This document shows positions 38,445 to 51,775 of a DNA stretch of 64,000 nucleotides, piece after piece. The translations under genes were made by a program, and so were the position numbers. A model generated the notes under the pieces. That model saw only the letters and a program-made list of their open reading frames with translations. It searched no databases and was not told the origin of the DNA. Numbering within the stretch: the first letter of the stretch is position 1; each line of letters opens with the position of its first letter. Source of the stretch: Podospora pseudocomata (Eukaryota > Ascomycota > Sordariomycetes > Sordariales > Podosporaceae); the NCBI RefSeq assembly GCF_035222375.1, contig NC_085888.1, forward strand, positions 2,294,001 to 2,358,000. The letters run 5' to 3'.

Positions 38445-41024
38445 TTAGTTGGCACGGATGACGAGCTTTGAGAGGAGCTTGTTTGATAATGAATCAAAGT
38501 CATAACGGTCAAACTTGGAGTCCGCACGCGTCCGGAGGTAAGACTCTGTGGAATCAAGTTAGTCTTCTGTGTCACGGATATAAAAGATAGGGGTATTCTC
38601 ACCATGCTTGATGACGTGCTGTCTGACTTCGGTCATGGCGTCACAGACCGCAGGGTTGTTGTTCAAGAGCTGACCGTGTCTCCGGGTGTCCCACTCAGTG
38701 AATGATGGAAGCTTCTGGGAGATGGCGTGGAAAAGACCAACAATGACACCCACTGGGACAGTCTCCATGTCGGCGCAGAACTTCTCAACGGCAACTGGAT
38801 CCGGCACGCGGTAGTGGCAGTCGAACTGGATCTCCTCCCAGACGGCAAGAAGGATGGAAGCGAGCATGAAGATGGTTGGCCAGTTCTTCAAGCGCTCACC
38901 ACTGTACACGCTAGAGTAAAGCGCAGAGAGTTCCTCCAGAACATCTTTCTGAAGCTCACGCCACAAATCGGCCATGGCGCACTTGATCTGGAAGTTGATC
39001 ATGACAGGGGCCACAACCTTTCCATAGTATTTTGAGTCCTCGTCATCAATCTGACCCTCCATAGCAGCCTCGGTTTGTGGTTGCTCGATCATGGTGATGT
39101 GAAGGGTGAGGTTGTAAGCCACAACAAGCTTGAGAGCCTTGCGAATGACGGGCGATCTTTCCTTGGCGTAGTAGCGGTATGCGGTCTTGAAGATGTCGGT
39201 GATGAAAGGAGTGCCCTCAAAGTGGTCGTCAATGAATCTTTCGAAGCCCTCGTCAATGTGCTTGTCAAGGTATTCAGAGAGAGCCTCGGACGAGATACCC
39301 TCCTGGCCAACATCAAGGTGCTCCGTACGGATGTCAAACTCAATAGGTTCTTGATCGGTCAAAGTCGACTCAACCCAGTCAACCTGGAAGCAGCTGTCAT
39401 CAGCCACATACACCTCGCGGACCATAACCGGAAGAGCAAAGCCATAGCCGTGGGTGATCCACATGAGGGTCTCCTTTTGAGCGAAACCCTTGACGTTGAA
39501 AACCGACATTCCACGGCCAAGATGACGCTCGTAGTCAGCCTTCCAGTCCTTCATGAAATAGCCGATATCCTTGATGTCAATACGAGTGCAAGGAACTTGC
39601 CAGAGACGCGCGTGAGATGGCTGGCAACCAGCACAAGGTTCGCCCTTGTCACAGGTCTTCTTGAGGAACTTGCAGCGAAGGCAAGCGCGAAGCTTCCTAA
39701 TTTCACTGGCCTGCTTGCGTTGCTCAGGAAGCAAAGGCCCACGACGCCTGCCAACCTTCTTCTCGCCCGTCCCATCCTTCTTGCCGGTTGACGTCCTCCG
39801 AATTACCGACTTGGTGGCCTTGGCAATGGGGCTCTTTCTCGTCCCAGAGTTTCTTCTGGCGGGAGGTGAGACGGACCCAGCTCCGCTACCGCTGGCAACT
39901 GGTCTGCTGGTAGCGGCGACGGTCTTGATAGACACGGGGGCAACAGCAGCGGCTGGACTGATCAGTTCGGTTGATGTGGACTGATGAGGGTGATGTTGCT
40001 GGTGGCTGTGCTGGTGGTTGTGCTGGTGATGATGGTGGTGGTCACCAGGGGGACAGTTTCGGTGGTTCGATGATGGGTCTACATAGCTGTCGGAACCAGG
40101 CGAGTAAGGGGAATATGGTGGGAAGGAGACCTCTTCGTAGCTGCCAAACTCGAGAGAGTTTCTATCAGATGTAGATGACCCCGACTCGCTGCGCAAGTGC
40201 AGGGTTTGACTTGGGTTGAAAATTGCAGCGTTTTGGGTGTAGTTCGGAAACATCGGGTCAACTGTTGTCCACCCGTTGTCGCTGCTGCCACCAAGCGACA
40301 AAACCTCCAAGTATGTCCCCGTGGGCGAATGGCTTCCCAGACTGCTTGTCACGCCCCGTGGAAGACCGTCGGGGTGGAAACCAATGGGCTCAAAATCCTG
40401 CCAGTTTGCCATGCCAGAGGTCCCCCACTGCAATGCCTGGGAGCCGTCGTCGACTGGTGAAATGGAAAACGCGGGCTCCAACTGTAACCCTTGATTCTCC
40501 AAGCCCTGAGTGGTCGCTGGAAGATACTCGATGGCGCCCTGCTGAAAGCCGGTCATGAAAGGGTTGAAGTGCATCAAGGCCGAGTCCTGGATAAACTGAG
40601 AAAGATCAGTAGTCGCTTGCTGAGTGGGAAGAGGCCAGTCCGAGATGAGACCTGTTGGGTTCTGGTGGGCAGCTGTGTGGTATGGGGAGTGCTGCTGTTG
40701 AAGAGGGCTCGACATGGCGCTCTGGTGAGTCGGTGAATGGGCACTGTGGTCATCGGGCGATGAAGCTGCTCCACTGGCAGAGTTGGGAGAGTGAACCGAC
40801 ACAGGCGCGCTCATAGTGCCGGTGAGGTCAAGTGGAAGCCAGCTCGTAACTGGGCTCAGGCTTTGACGACTTGACTGGGACATGGTTGTCAAGGCGGTGG
40901 AGGTGATGTTCTGGAGAGGAGCGGAGGAGACGGCAGTGGTATAGGAGTAGCGGTCGCGATGATCATATCTGAGCTGCTCCAGCAAAGGGTCCCCCCCAAC
41001 AGTGTTGTTGAACTCGAAGTTCAT
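38445..41024 (-). CDS. Zn2Cys6 transcription factor with internal zinc cluster
   Basis: Two exons, 41024-38603 and 38545-38445, with a 57-nt intron (GTGAGA to CACAG); the product has 840 residues. Without the splice the frame would stop about 15 codons into the intron. The N-terminal 430 residues are Ser/Pro/Gln/His-rich and disordered, with a long His/Gln tract (DHHHHHQHNHQHSHQQHH) at about 325-350 and a basic stretch before the DNA-binding domain. The cluster is CLRCKFLKKTCDKGEPCAGC with a final Cys after 11 residues: Cys448, 451, 458, 464, 467 and 479. A folded helical C-terminal region of about 350 residues follows and ends in the new exon (SKLVIRAN). The mid-protein zinc cluster is typical of a subgroup of filamentous fungal regulators. 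The target genes are unknown. Confidence 0.9.
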
Positions 41025-44000
41025 GGTGGCTAATCAGAAGCGGAACCAGGAACCAGAAATTGTAAAAGAGAGGTTGGCAAAGAGGGGATTGGAGGTTGTT
41101 CGGATGGAATTGTAGCGTGAGTGCCAGGGGCGGGCGTGGACAGACCGACACCGCTCTTTCTTTTTGGGCGTATCGATATTTGTCGGTCAGGAAAGGTTCA
41201 TGTCATAACAAGCATCAAGCGCAGCTTGTCGTTCCTCTGCTGTACTCGTGGTCTCTCGAAGACTCCCAGTCGTAACGTCGTGACAAAGAGGAGAGGTGAG
41301 GCTGGTAGAGGACGAGAAAGCTTGTGAAGGCCGAGTATGAGTGCTGCACGGCCTTGTCGTCCTTTGGGTCCAGTCCTGTCCTGTCCTTGGGAGCCAGAGG
41401 GTGTTTGTCGGTGGTTGTCTTTGGGGAGTTGCAGGAAGAGGAGGGACCACCACCAAGACAAGACCAGTGGCTCGTTCTCCCTCTTCTCACTTCTCTTCTC
41501 ACGCAACCCGCTCCACAGCAGTCCGTTGAAGAGGCGGTGAGCATGCATCGACCCCCGGTCCCGTCGGCGATGCTAATTGGGTGGGTCGTGCACGGATAAG
41601 GTGGGCACAAGTTCAAGTGCCGGCCAATCATTGAGGCGCTAAACCTGGTTGACAGTGGGCTGCTGCCAGCACCACTCCGTCCTGTCAACCCCCTCCCGCA
41701 CTGTACAGGGACCTCCTCGCCTTGCCGAGAGCCTGGATCCCAAACCCCTCACCCAGCTGCCAGCTCCAGACATCTCAGAGTTTGTCCAAGATGGTGCGAG
41801 GTCCACAGAACCCTGAAGGGATCGAAGGGACGGGGAACGGGACGGGATAGCTAAGCGTATGGACCATGCTGACCACCCTATGCCTAGGAGATGACGCTCA
41901 CGATATCGAGAGGAGGGCAAGACATACATATCCCGTACGCCAGCACAGCCATTGATGTTGATGATCAGTTTGCTCTCGCAGATCCCAAGAGGCTGGCTGC
42001 CCAGGTGCTCAGCCGAACTAGTCGATATCCAGGTCGGAGTTTTCTTTTGGTGCTTGCGCTATCGACAAGACCGGCTTTCCAGCATCAGGTGTCGCCCATA
42101 TGGTCTTGTGGGCCCGGCGGCTTGGCCCGTTGAGCCATCTGCCATGGACGTCGAACAACCTGTCACTGACAGACAGCCTTCGGACGCTCATCAGCAAGGC
42201 AGGGCTCCAGCACAGCATCACGACTCCTATGCACTGCAACAAGCAGTGGCGGCAAGTAACGATGCAAACGTGCTATCTCGGCTTCTACCGAATCAATTCT
42301 CTCCTTGATGGCCCGGACTGGCGGCTGCTCTCTTTCTCCCCGGCGTTGTGCTGCGATATGAGAGCATTCCAGATGGCTTTCATGCTGCCATCCGCCTCGT
42401 CATACCCGTCGCCCGGCTTTGGCTGAATTCTCTTGCTCGTCTTCCCAGCATGGTTGTTTCATGTCATCGGTGAGACCGCGCGCCCGCCGCCGGCCCATTG
42501 AGACATTCTCAGGCTTCCATGTCAGTTCACTGGACTGGCATAAAACTGCTGGATTTCCAGGCGAAGCGAGTCCGGTGAGCCCCTGGACGCAAGGGAAGAG
42601 GGGAGTGCAGCAGGCAGTGGGCGATTACTTATCGTTGGCATGCGCCTCGTCATGTCCAAGGTGGTGCGTGGCTCCTAATAGTTCTGTACAACATCTCGCG
42701 GCATGAGGACACCACGAGGCACAAGCACAAGTCCGCGGCCATGCCAATTGCCAGCTGCCAGAGATATCCCACAGGAAGTACAGACACAGTGAGAAGTCGG
42801 TCCCGTGTCGTATGCAGCACTGCGGCGCGATTCGGGCCCAATGGTAGCATTCGGCTCTGATGGCGAGTGTTGAATTGATGATGGATGGTGGACGGTCATG
42901 AGGGTTGCTGGTCAGGGCACAGCGAAGTCCTTGCAGGGGCCAATCGTTGATCCACGTCGTTTCCCCGCGCTTATCTGATTTGCCCAGTACGGGCACGGGG
43001 CCCCCAGCTCTTCTCTCAAACACCTTGGACCCTGAATTGACTTCAAGGCCGTTGGGGGCTTTGATATCAAAGTTCAAAAGGGATTGGATCGTGATACCCC
43101 AAACAATCCTGTGCCAACATGGACTTTGGGAATATTCAACAAACATTCCAAACAGGGGATAACAGTTCCTTCTCGCCAGAACCCTCGTCGACCCCTTTGC
43201 TATCCCGGTCAGCGACATGGGCCCTCTCGTCAAACGTCCTCACCTCGACGCCGGGGATCAGCATCCGGCCCAGGGTTATCGGAAGAGGCGTTGAACGAGG
43301 CCGGCTCGCGACCTCATCACTCCACACAAAGGCAGCAGAAACGATAAGTTCAAGCCACGTTTCTGACGATCGCCCATGCTTTGTCTTCAAAAAGAAAATA
43401 AAACCCATGCTCGGTCGAGAACCTCCTCCTCTTTCTGAACTCCACACCAACCCCCACGAACCGAAAAACTCCGGAAGGGGGTTCTGGTTCGAAATTCTTT
43501 CCACTGATCTCCAGTGACCTGCTCCGTGCTCTCCTGTAGAGTTACGCTCAAGTCAACTCTGACACAGGAGACAATGGACATCCTTTGACCGCTGAGGCTT
43601 GGGATCAGTGCTCATGGGATTCATATGCCATATCCGCCACAACTCCTGTCCAACACATACATATGCGTCTAGAAAGGGGAAACCGCACCCTGGCCACATG
43701 GCCCGCCGGTTCTGGACAAGCGATAGGAAGAGGATCAGCCACACTCCCACACGACTCCGACCGCAAGACGCCGAGCAAGCGCTTGTTCTGTCCCACAAGC
43801 ACCCAAGATCTTTTCAAGGGGCGATGTCGATGCTAATGGTGCATCTTGATCCAAATCAGGAAATCCCCCTATTGTTTCTTGTGCTTCCAAAAGGAGGGGT
43901 TGCAGCAAAGGTGTGGGTGTTTGACGGCCGGCAACTGTCTACCGGAGGGACACCTGGGCCACCCCTGACCGATCTATCCGGATCTGTGCCATCGGCCGGA

Positions 44001-45255
44001 CGCGATGCTTGTTTTGCTAACCCTGCCGGGATGTCTTCCAAGGACGGTTGAAGTCAAGAACGCGACGTGACTCCACTGAAGGCCAAGACGTTGTCGTTTT
44101 CGTCCTAGCTTGTTCGTACTCGATGAAGACTTTTTCTTTGCGTCTGAAGTCGTCCGGGCATGCCGGGGTTTTCCTCGCCACTTTCGTGGTGTTGTTCGCA
44201 TGCTTTGCTGGCGGGAATTCGTGTCGTTCGTCGGTTGATGGTACGGGTGATGGGAAGAAGACTGACTGACTGACTGACAACGCCGACAGTTGGTCTATGG
44301 TGACGGAACTACCCGCTAGTTGGCTTTTGTAGCCGGACAAACTCTGGAGAGGTTGGCGATCACACAAGATAGCTCCGATGTGTTCAGCTCCTCAGTTGAT
44401 GATCTGCTGCTGGTTGATTCCGGGTCTCCCTAGCAACAACCGTGATGGCTTCGGTTAAGTAGACGGTGGTAGAGATTGTTTTCGGTCTCCACCAAAAGAT
44501 CAGGTGCTGTAAAAGATTAACTTGATGTAATATTTGGACGGTTTGTACTGTAACGAACATCGGATGTTTACCTTATAAGAGATGGGCGGAATACCAGGCC
44601 ACGTTGAATCAAGTGTAGAGATCGAAGATGGAGAGAGAAGCTACCCGGAGCTTGCGGCCGGCGTTTGGCGGAGTTGACTGCTAAGCACCGGAGCTCCCCT
44701 CCGCTCCGGCCGGCCTTGGGCCGGGACTACCGGCTTGTTCGGCTCGGTGGTCTTGGCACGCCTCGGCCGGTGGGACAGCCCCAAGATCCAAGAGAGAAAA
44801 TAAGGTCCAAACAGCATTGGATACATTTCAGTCAGTTGGTTCAAACATCACTTAAACAATCAGAAGATCTACCAGACGAAGGCGAAGACGTTTATTCTCC
44901 GCCGTTCAGATACCAAGCTCTCCAAGTGAATCAAGTGACAAGAATGACCCGCTTTTCTCCATCCCCAACTTTGACGTTCTTGGCATCTGGGAGCCACAAG
45001 GCAAAACCTCACACACATTGAACCTACATACCCAATCGACCGTTGTGCGAGAACGCCGCAAACGATCAGTGGCTTTTCGTTATGTGGCCGGTGATGAATT
45101 CAAAAGCGGTGTAGGTTTTTTTGGTGAACAATATTACCGGCACAGACGATTGTTCATCACCTCGCTCACCCCGCTATTCGACTTGAGCACACCCCTGAAA
45201 ACCACGCTTTCACAACAAAGACTCCCACTCACAACAACCGGGCTCTCACTTACAA
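41025..45255. other. 4.2-kb gene-free spacer upstream of the regulator
   Basis: It lies between divergent starts of the Zn2Cys6 gene and the farnesyltransferase gene. All frames are short, carry no family features and overlap each other on both strands. A GACT tetranucleotide repeat lies at 44260-44278. Confidence 0.5.
44260..44278. repeat. (GACT)n microsatellite
   Basis: Nearly five perfect tetranucleotide copies. Confidence 0.85.
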
Positions 45256-47001
45256 ATGAGCCCCCCATCGCAACAAAAAAGAGTATTATTCAGCTGGAAG
45301 AACAAAGAAAAGACTACCTCGACCACAATGCCAACCTCACAATTACCACCACCGGGCCCTTCCCAACAACCACCACCCCAAGCCACCACCTCATCACAAC
45401 CCGACGACCTCGAAGTCGTGACCGACGACAACGACAGCGACTACTCCTCCATCGACTCGGAAATCCCCTTTTCCACCCCCAATCTCCCCCCTTCCATGAC
45501 CACAATGATGATAGACAGCCTCTTCACAACCCCACCCCCCCTCCACGACCCCCTCATCACCCCAACTTCCACCCTCCAAGACGAGACCCTATCTGACATC
45601 CTCCCCTTCCTCTCCTCCTCCCCCCTCCCCCCCGATCTCTTCACCTACAACGCCTACAACGTCCCCTCCCTCCGCCGGGAGGCTCACATTGCCTTTCTTC
45701 ATGCCTCGCTTGGTAGGTTGCCAGGGAAGTTTGTCGCCGCGGACGCGAGCAGGCCCTGGTTTTTGTACTGGTGTCTTAGCGGGTTGGCCATGTTGGGGGA
45801 GGACGTGAGCCGGTATAGGGAGAGTGTAAAAGAGACGGCGAGGTCGATGCAGAATGGGAGTGGGGGGTTTGGTGGTGGGGGTGGGCAGCTGAGTCATCTT
45901 GCTACGTCGTATGCGGTGGTGCTGGCGTTGGCGATTGTTGGGGTGAGTTTTACTGGATAGAAAATCAAAGAGGGTTTGTTTGCTGATGATGAAAAAACTT
46001 TTTTTTAAGAAAAATAGGGAGAGGAAGGCTTTGAGGTTATTGATAGGAGGCAGATGTGGAGGTGGCTGGGGGGGTTGAAACAGAGGGATGGTGGGTTTGA
46101 GGTCTGTAGGGGGGGGGAGGAGGACATTAGGTACGTTGTTGCTATGCTGGGAATGGATTAGGGGTAAAGGGCTGATGATGGATACAGAGGGGCGTACTGT
46201 GCAGCTGTTATCATCACGCTGCTCGATCTGCCGCTCGATCTAACTCCCGAATCGCCCGCATATAAACCCGACGACCCGAGTTTTAACCTCCTGTCTGGAG
46301 TAGCTGACTACGTTCGACGATGTGAGTGTGTTCTTTTCTTCTAGCCTCCCCCACTCTCCCACACGAATTTTACCAACATCATTTTGCTAGGCCAAACCTA
46401 CGAAGGTGGGATATCCTCCTCCCCCTCCGCCGAAGCCCACGGCGCCTACGCCTTTTGCGCATTGGGGTGCCTCTCCCTCCTCGGCCCCCCGAGTATCACC
46501 ATCCCCCAAACCCTCAACCTCCCCTCCCTTCTGTCATGGCTCTCTAGCCGGCAGTACGCCCCCGAAGGAGGCTTCTCGGGGCGGACCAACAAGCTCGTTG
46601 ACGGGTGTTATTCCCACTGGGTCGGGGCGTGCTTCCCCTTGATCGAGGCCGCTCTGGCCAATTCCCCAACTCCGGTGAATGACAGTTTGTTTAGTCGGGA
46701 GGGGTTGATACGTTATATTCTGAACTGCTGTCAGGATGAGACTAAGAGGGGGGGGCTGAGGGATAAGCCGGGCAAGATGAGTGACGCGTATCATAGCTGT
46801 TATGTGCTGAGTGGTTTGAGCGCGGGGATGCATCAGTGGGTGTTGGAAGACGAGGAGTGGATGGTGCTGCCTTACTTGGAAGGGGAGCAGGTTTTTGAGA
46901 ATGCGGATCGGGTGAGGCCGGTGCATCCTGTTTATGTGATCCCGCAAGGGGCGGTGAGGGCGATGAGGGGGTATTTTAGGGGGAAGGGGGGGTTTAACTG
47001 A
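45256..47001 (+). CDS. ram1: Protein farnesyltransferase beta subunit
   Basis: Four exons, 45256-45942, 46018-46130, 46188-46321 and 46391-47001, with introns of 75, 57 and 69 nt; the product has 514 residues. The prenyltransferase repeats are clear: DASRPWFLYW (typical of the farnesyl rather than the geranylgeranyl subunit), GGFGGGGGQLSHLATSYA, RGAYCAA, CQTYEGGI and EAHGAYAFCALG. The zinc ligands are Asp382 and Cys384 in NKLVDGCYSHW and His446 in SDAYHSCY. HPVYVI closes the domain. With the alpha subunit it attaches farnesyl to CaaX proteins such as Ras and mating pheromones in the cytosol. The first 100 residues are a Pro/Ser/Thr-rich extension; an alternative ATG at 45328 would remove 24 of them. 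Confidence 0.95.
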
Positions 47002-50000
47002 GTCTTGTGGTTGGTGATGGTGTGGTTGGAAGATATATGTGTGTTGAGTCTGGAAGGGTTTGTACGGGAATAAAATAGGATATGTGCATGTTTGGTGTAG
47101 GTCGTTAGGCCACTGGGATATACGTTGGCAAATGGGATAACACGGTGTCAAAAAGTTATTTTAGTTGCTTTTTGCTTGTGGTCACTGAACAGAGGAATGA
47201 GAATAAAATGCTGTCGAGAAACAACGCGCATGTTGTCATGGCGAGGGCAGATAAAATTGTGGATTGCTTGTTGTTGGCTTCGGAGTGGAAACGTTCTTTG
47301 GATTGTCTATCGGCAACCTGTTGCAAACTAGGTTGATGATATGTTGCAAAGTAGGGGACGTCAAAATTCCAAGAGAATGTGGATGGAAGTCAAAGAGTTT
47401 GTCAAGTGCAGTGAAATCTAAAGTTGCTTGCAGTTGACCTTCAGTCTGGCGAGGAAGAGAAGAGAAGAGCAGAGCAGATATCACGTGTCTAATCACATCT
47501 ATTCCGCCGTGACTACTCCAAACTAACCGCTCTCAAAGCAAGAGAGAGATGTCCAAATCCGGTGAAACAAGGGTACTTGATTGGCTGTTTCATGGCCTCT
47601 CTGTACATGTGAGAATCGTTAGCTCGCCGGACGAATACGGATGGCAACAGCAACCTGTCGCCATGATGGTCAGATGAGAAATGAGCAGTCACGATCTCAC
47701 TTCAAGTCTAGAATGAAAATAACATGCAGGTATTTCCTGACTTCTCGTGCCTTCCCATCTGGGGCCGGGGGACATGCACAATGCACGTATGACATAGGTG
47801 GTGCATTTTGCAGCTAGCTATCAGAGGCAAAAAGGAGGCCTCGGAGGTTTACTCATGTTTCTGCTTCTTTCTTCTGCCGGCAGCGGAGGAGGTGATGGTG
47901 TCACTGGTGTTCCCCCAATGCTTTACTTTGTAAAGATCCCGAGCCATGGTAGCCGTGTATTGCCTGTTGGATGACCTGCATCTACCAATCTGCCCCCGAC
48001 TCTGGATCTGGAACTGACGGTGAAGCCTACAGAACTGTCACACGCGCTCATGCTATCTGTCCTACTTTGTGTTCAGATCCAGAGGCTGATGGACGATGTT
48101 AGAAATCATGAGATAGTAAGATAGATAGACATCGCCACTGCAGGCCCATCTATCTCTAGCCTTCTCATTATCCCATCGATGCCGGCAAATCTGAAACCTA
48201 GAAAGAGCAAGAAACGGTCAAGATGAGCGAGCGATGGACAGACGTGGCAATCCTGAGGCGCACCCAATACTACCATTGCATGTCTATCTCATGCACGACG
48301 CCCCGGACAGACAGATGGGCTTCTTGCTTCTTTCCACGTCCAGCCGTGTCAAGCAAATGGGAACAGAAGGAATGTGTCTTACCACCCTCTCCGCGCCCGA
48401 CTGGTACTGGTAGTACATCCCCCTCTTTTGATGTTCCCATGGGATCGGCTCAGAGGGATGGTCAGCGAAGCCTGGGGAAGTGAGAAAAGCCGGGACTGAA
48501 GCATCCACACCGGCTTGGATGTCTAAGATCTCATCGTGATTCGGTTTCTGGAATCAGATGGTTGGTTGGTTCCATTGCCCATGTTTTGACGACGCCTGAC
48601 GCGGAAGCTCGGCATTGGAAACGAATAGAAGGATGTTCAAGTTGTGGGTCAATGATTTAGTTGAGAGTTGAAGTGAGTGGTCGCTCATCGTGACTCCCCT
48701 CATCTGCAGGCCCAAGTTGGATGCTGGGCGTGGGCAGATGGATGCCCGTTTGGAATCCAGCTGAGAGCCCAACGTTTAGCGGTGTCTAACATCAGCTCTT
48801 CCGGGGGAAGCAGGAGAAAGAGAGGAGGATTGTCCTTGCTGGCATTTCTTTCTCCCGGCGTCCCAGACCTGTCGATTTGCTGGATCTGTCCATGGGCCTC
48901 GATAATGGGCCCTCCCCCAGATGGGTCCCGGACGATATCCGTTGATGGCTACCAGTCGCCCGAGGGGGAAAAAGAACAACGAAAAATAAAAAGGTTGCAT
49001 GGCAGGGCCTCTCTCATGCATTCGGACGTTCAGATTCTGTTGTGTAATCTGTTTTGGTTATTATGTGAGCAGAGAAAAACAGAAGGACTCACCTTCGCTG
49101 TCACGTCGAGCCGGACCCAGACCCAGTATGCAGCCCGAATGAAGGCCTAGCCCAGATATCGCCATGAGAAAAAGACTGAGCAAAGGAGGGGCTGTCAATA
49201 CGCCGTCTGGTACATAGAGCCGGCAAAGGCTGCACTGTTGCAAGATGACGTTTGCTTGGACATTCCATGAAGGATGAGGGGTCAGCTTTGCCCCTCCCCC
49301 TCACCAACATCTTTTTTTTTTCCCTTGATTACTGCGGGGTGTGAAAGGACCCCTCCTCCTCCTGCTCAGGTCTTGTCTCCCAATTTGTCAAACACGGACC
49401 CGGCCGTGGTGATTCCGCCGGCACAATACGAGGACCACGGTGCTGGATGTTGGATGTGTGGCCGTTGCCTTCTGTGCCGAAGGCTGGAAGTTCCAGAATT
49501 ATCCCAATTGGCCATCCGTCTCGTTCGGCTTGGAGATGCACACCATTCAGTTTCATCCCGCACATGGGACTCGGTTGTCCGGATTGGGGTTGGGTTTGTG
49601 GTGAAGACATTGGATTCATTTCATGTCATTGAATAGGTACCCATCCAGCCTTCCCAATTGGTTGCTCCAGGCTCTTGAGTTCTTGCCTTGAATATGGTGG
49701 GCAGTCGAACAAGTCCTGTCCTGCCTTCCTCGTCTGGCTGCCCGTGGCTAATGGAAGGTACGATAAGGATAAGGCTGTGGTTACCTATTAATGCTCTCTT
49801 TCCTATCCTGTCAGACAGGTACATTTTTTCCCTAGAATAAATCATAAAAAAAACACCTACCTTCCATTCCTTCTCACAACCCCCCCGCTTCTGTACGAGC
49901 CATGTACATGCTGCACGCTGTTGCTGTCGCCGGTATCGATTCGTTCGTCAGTTGCCCCCTCGGCGCCCCGACCCATACTTGGCTTCTTGTTTAATATCAA

Positions 50001-51775
50001 GAAGCATTGCCAACTCATCATTGCATGAGTGTCAAGGTCGGCCAGTGCCTAGTTGCCTTGCGACGTCGCTGACCACTCAAAAGGCCGAGTTGTCGTTAGG
50101 GCCAGACGCAGACAGACGCAGGCGATGCAAGGGTTTGCCGGCCCCCCCAGCCACTGTTCATGCACCTCATTCCCTCCCTCACCGACTTCCAATGTCCTCT
50201 TCTCTTCTTCGAAGCGCCGCCGTTCGTTTCTTACCGACCTTGTTTGTGAACTGTCGTCCCGAAGATCCAATTGCCCGTCCCTGATTCGTCCGTCCTACCG
50301 TGCACTAACACGCGGCCCCACAGAAACTGTTTCTCGAACCACCACTCTTCGGCGCCGCATCAAATATAAAAAAAAAACTTTAAAAAAAACTTTTGTTTTC
50401 TCTGCTGACGATGACGGAAACCTGCCGTGGGCGAATCGCCATGGCCCGGGTGACGGCCAGCGACGGCTACGGATACCTGGCATCATCACATCGAGATATC
50501 GTCACAGATACTTGACCCCCTGCAATGTATCTATCTGTAGGTGCTCTTCGGAGAGCTTGTCCACGGCCAACGCTGTTCCTGTGTACACTACCAACCGCTA
50601 CTTGGTCGATTCGACTGCAGCTGCATTAGTGGCCGCGCATATGGATCTCGGAGAAGTCTCCCTTCGTCCCTCCTTGTGTCCCCGTCCGTCACTGCGGTGC
50701 TCTGATGAGCCGGCATTTCCCTCCAGAAGCTACAGGGCACCGTTGTCTGTCTGGATGCCCCCGGCGGCACCAGCCCAGCGGCGATATCCCCCAGAGTGCC
50801 GCCGAGGTGGACGAGTCGTCCTGTCCGTTTCCCCTTCCGGTCTACCTGCAGAAGCAGAGACATTGGCCTTCGGCGGTTCCATTTTTGCCACCTTCTGAGA
50901 AGGCCATGTCTGCATACAAACGCGCCTTTTACCCAGAAAAAGCCCGCGGGCCCGCCCAGATCGGACCAAAACAAAAGGGAAGAGCGGAGGGGGGTTGGAC
51001 AGGTGCGGGAGTGGAGGCCGGAGCAGGGCCAAGCCTGAGAGAAGAATAGCAACATCGAGCATGAGCAAGTGCATCATGGGCCAACAGGACCCATATCCTT
51101 TCCCCATACCATACTGGTCGGACTTATCAGAGGAGATCTTCCCCTCCAAGTCGATGCATCCCCCCATGTTGATGGGGTGGAGTTGGTCCGGTCTCAGCGG
51201 TTGTATCAACTGGCAACGACACACGCCAACACATCAAGAGGGTCACACTTTGAGCCGCATCTTTTGTCGACATGCATTCGACAACCCTTCCACTCTGTCC
51301 GTCTAGCTTTCCGTCCTTTCCCTGCTGCGTCTGGTGTCTGTATCTGGACTTTTGCCATCCCCCCCGTGCCCCGCACCACCACGCCCGTCACTGCAATAAA
51401 GCACACATGTCTCGCCGTTTCTGGTCCACGACTTCCCTTCCTGCGTCCGAGCCTTGATACGTAGCATATCTATCAGCCCTGACTTCTTTCACCACCCAAA
51501 CTCACACCACCCTCTCGTCTGTAGGACAAGCTTCCACCTCCGGCCTCTTACTCTCTACCTCCCTCTCTCTATACCACTTCCACCCCCAGCCAGGTTGGGC
51601 TCGACTGCATCGCATATCGCACCGAGTCCCGGATCCAGCTTGCCGTCCGTTCTTGCTTTATTGCATCGTCCATATTTTCTTTTTTGGCTTCCCGGGACCT
51701 GCCAGACGTCTGTTCCACGTCTTGAACCTGCCGTGCTTGTCACATTGGGGTCTCATTACGAGCAAATTTGTCACC
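47002..51775. other. 4.8-kb gene-free spacer
   Basis: No supported gene on either strand. Short frames overlap on both strands, and the longest (50053-50898, 281 codons) runs through A-rich DNA near 50365-50395. The last 500 nt are CT-rich and look like the leader of the next gene. Confidence 0.5.

Noticed and set aside
43119-44051. Two frames of 132 and 150 codons in the long spacer
   Set aside because: Both overlap equally long frames on the other strand and show no motif or splice partner.
50053-50898. 281-codon plus-strand frame
   Set aside because: It runs through A-rich low-complexity DNA near 50370, has no motif, and its composition looks non-coding.
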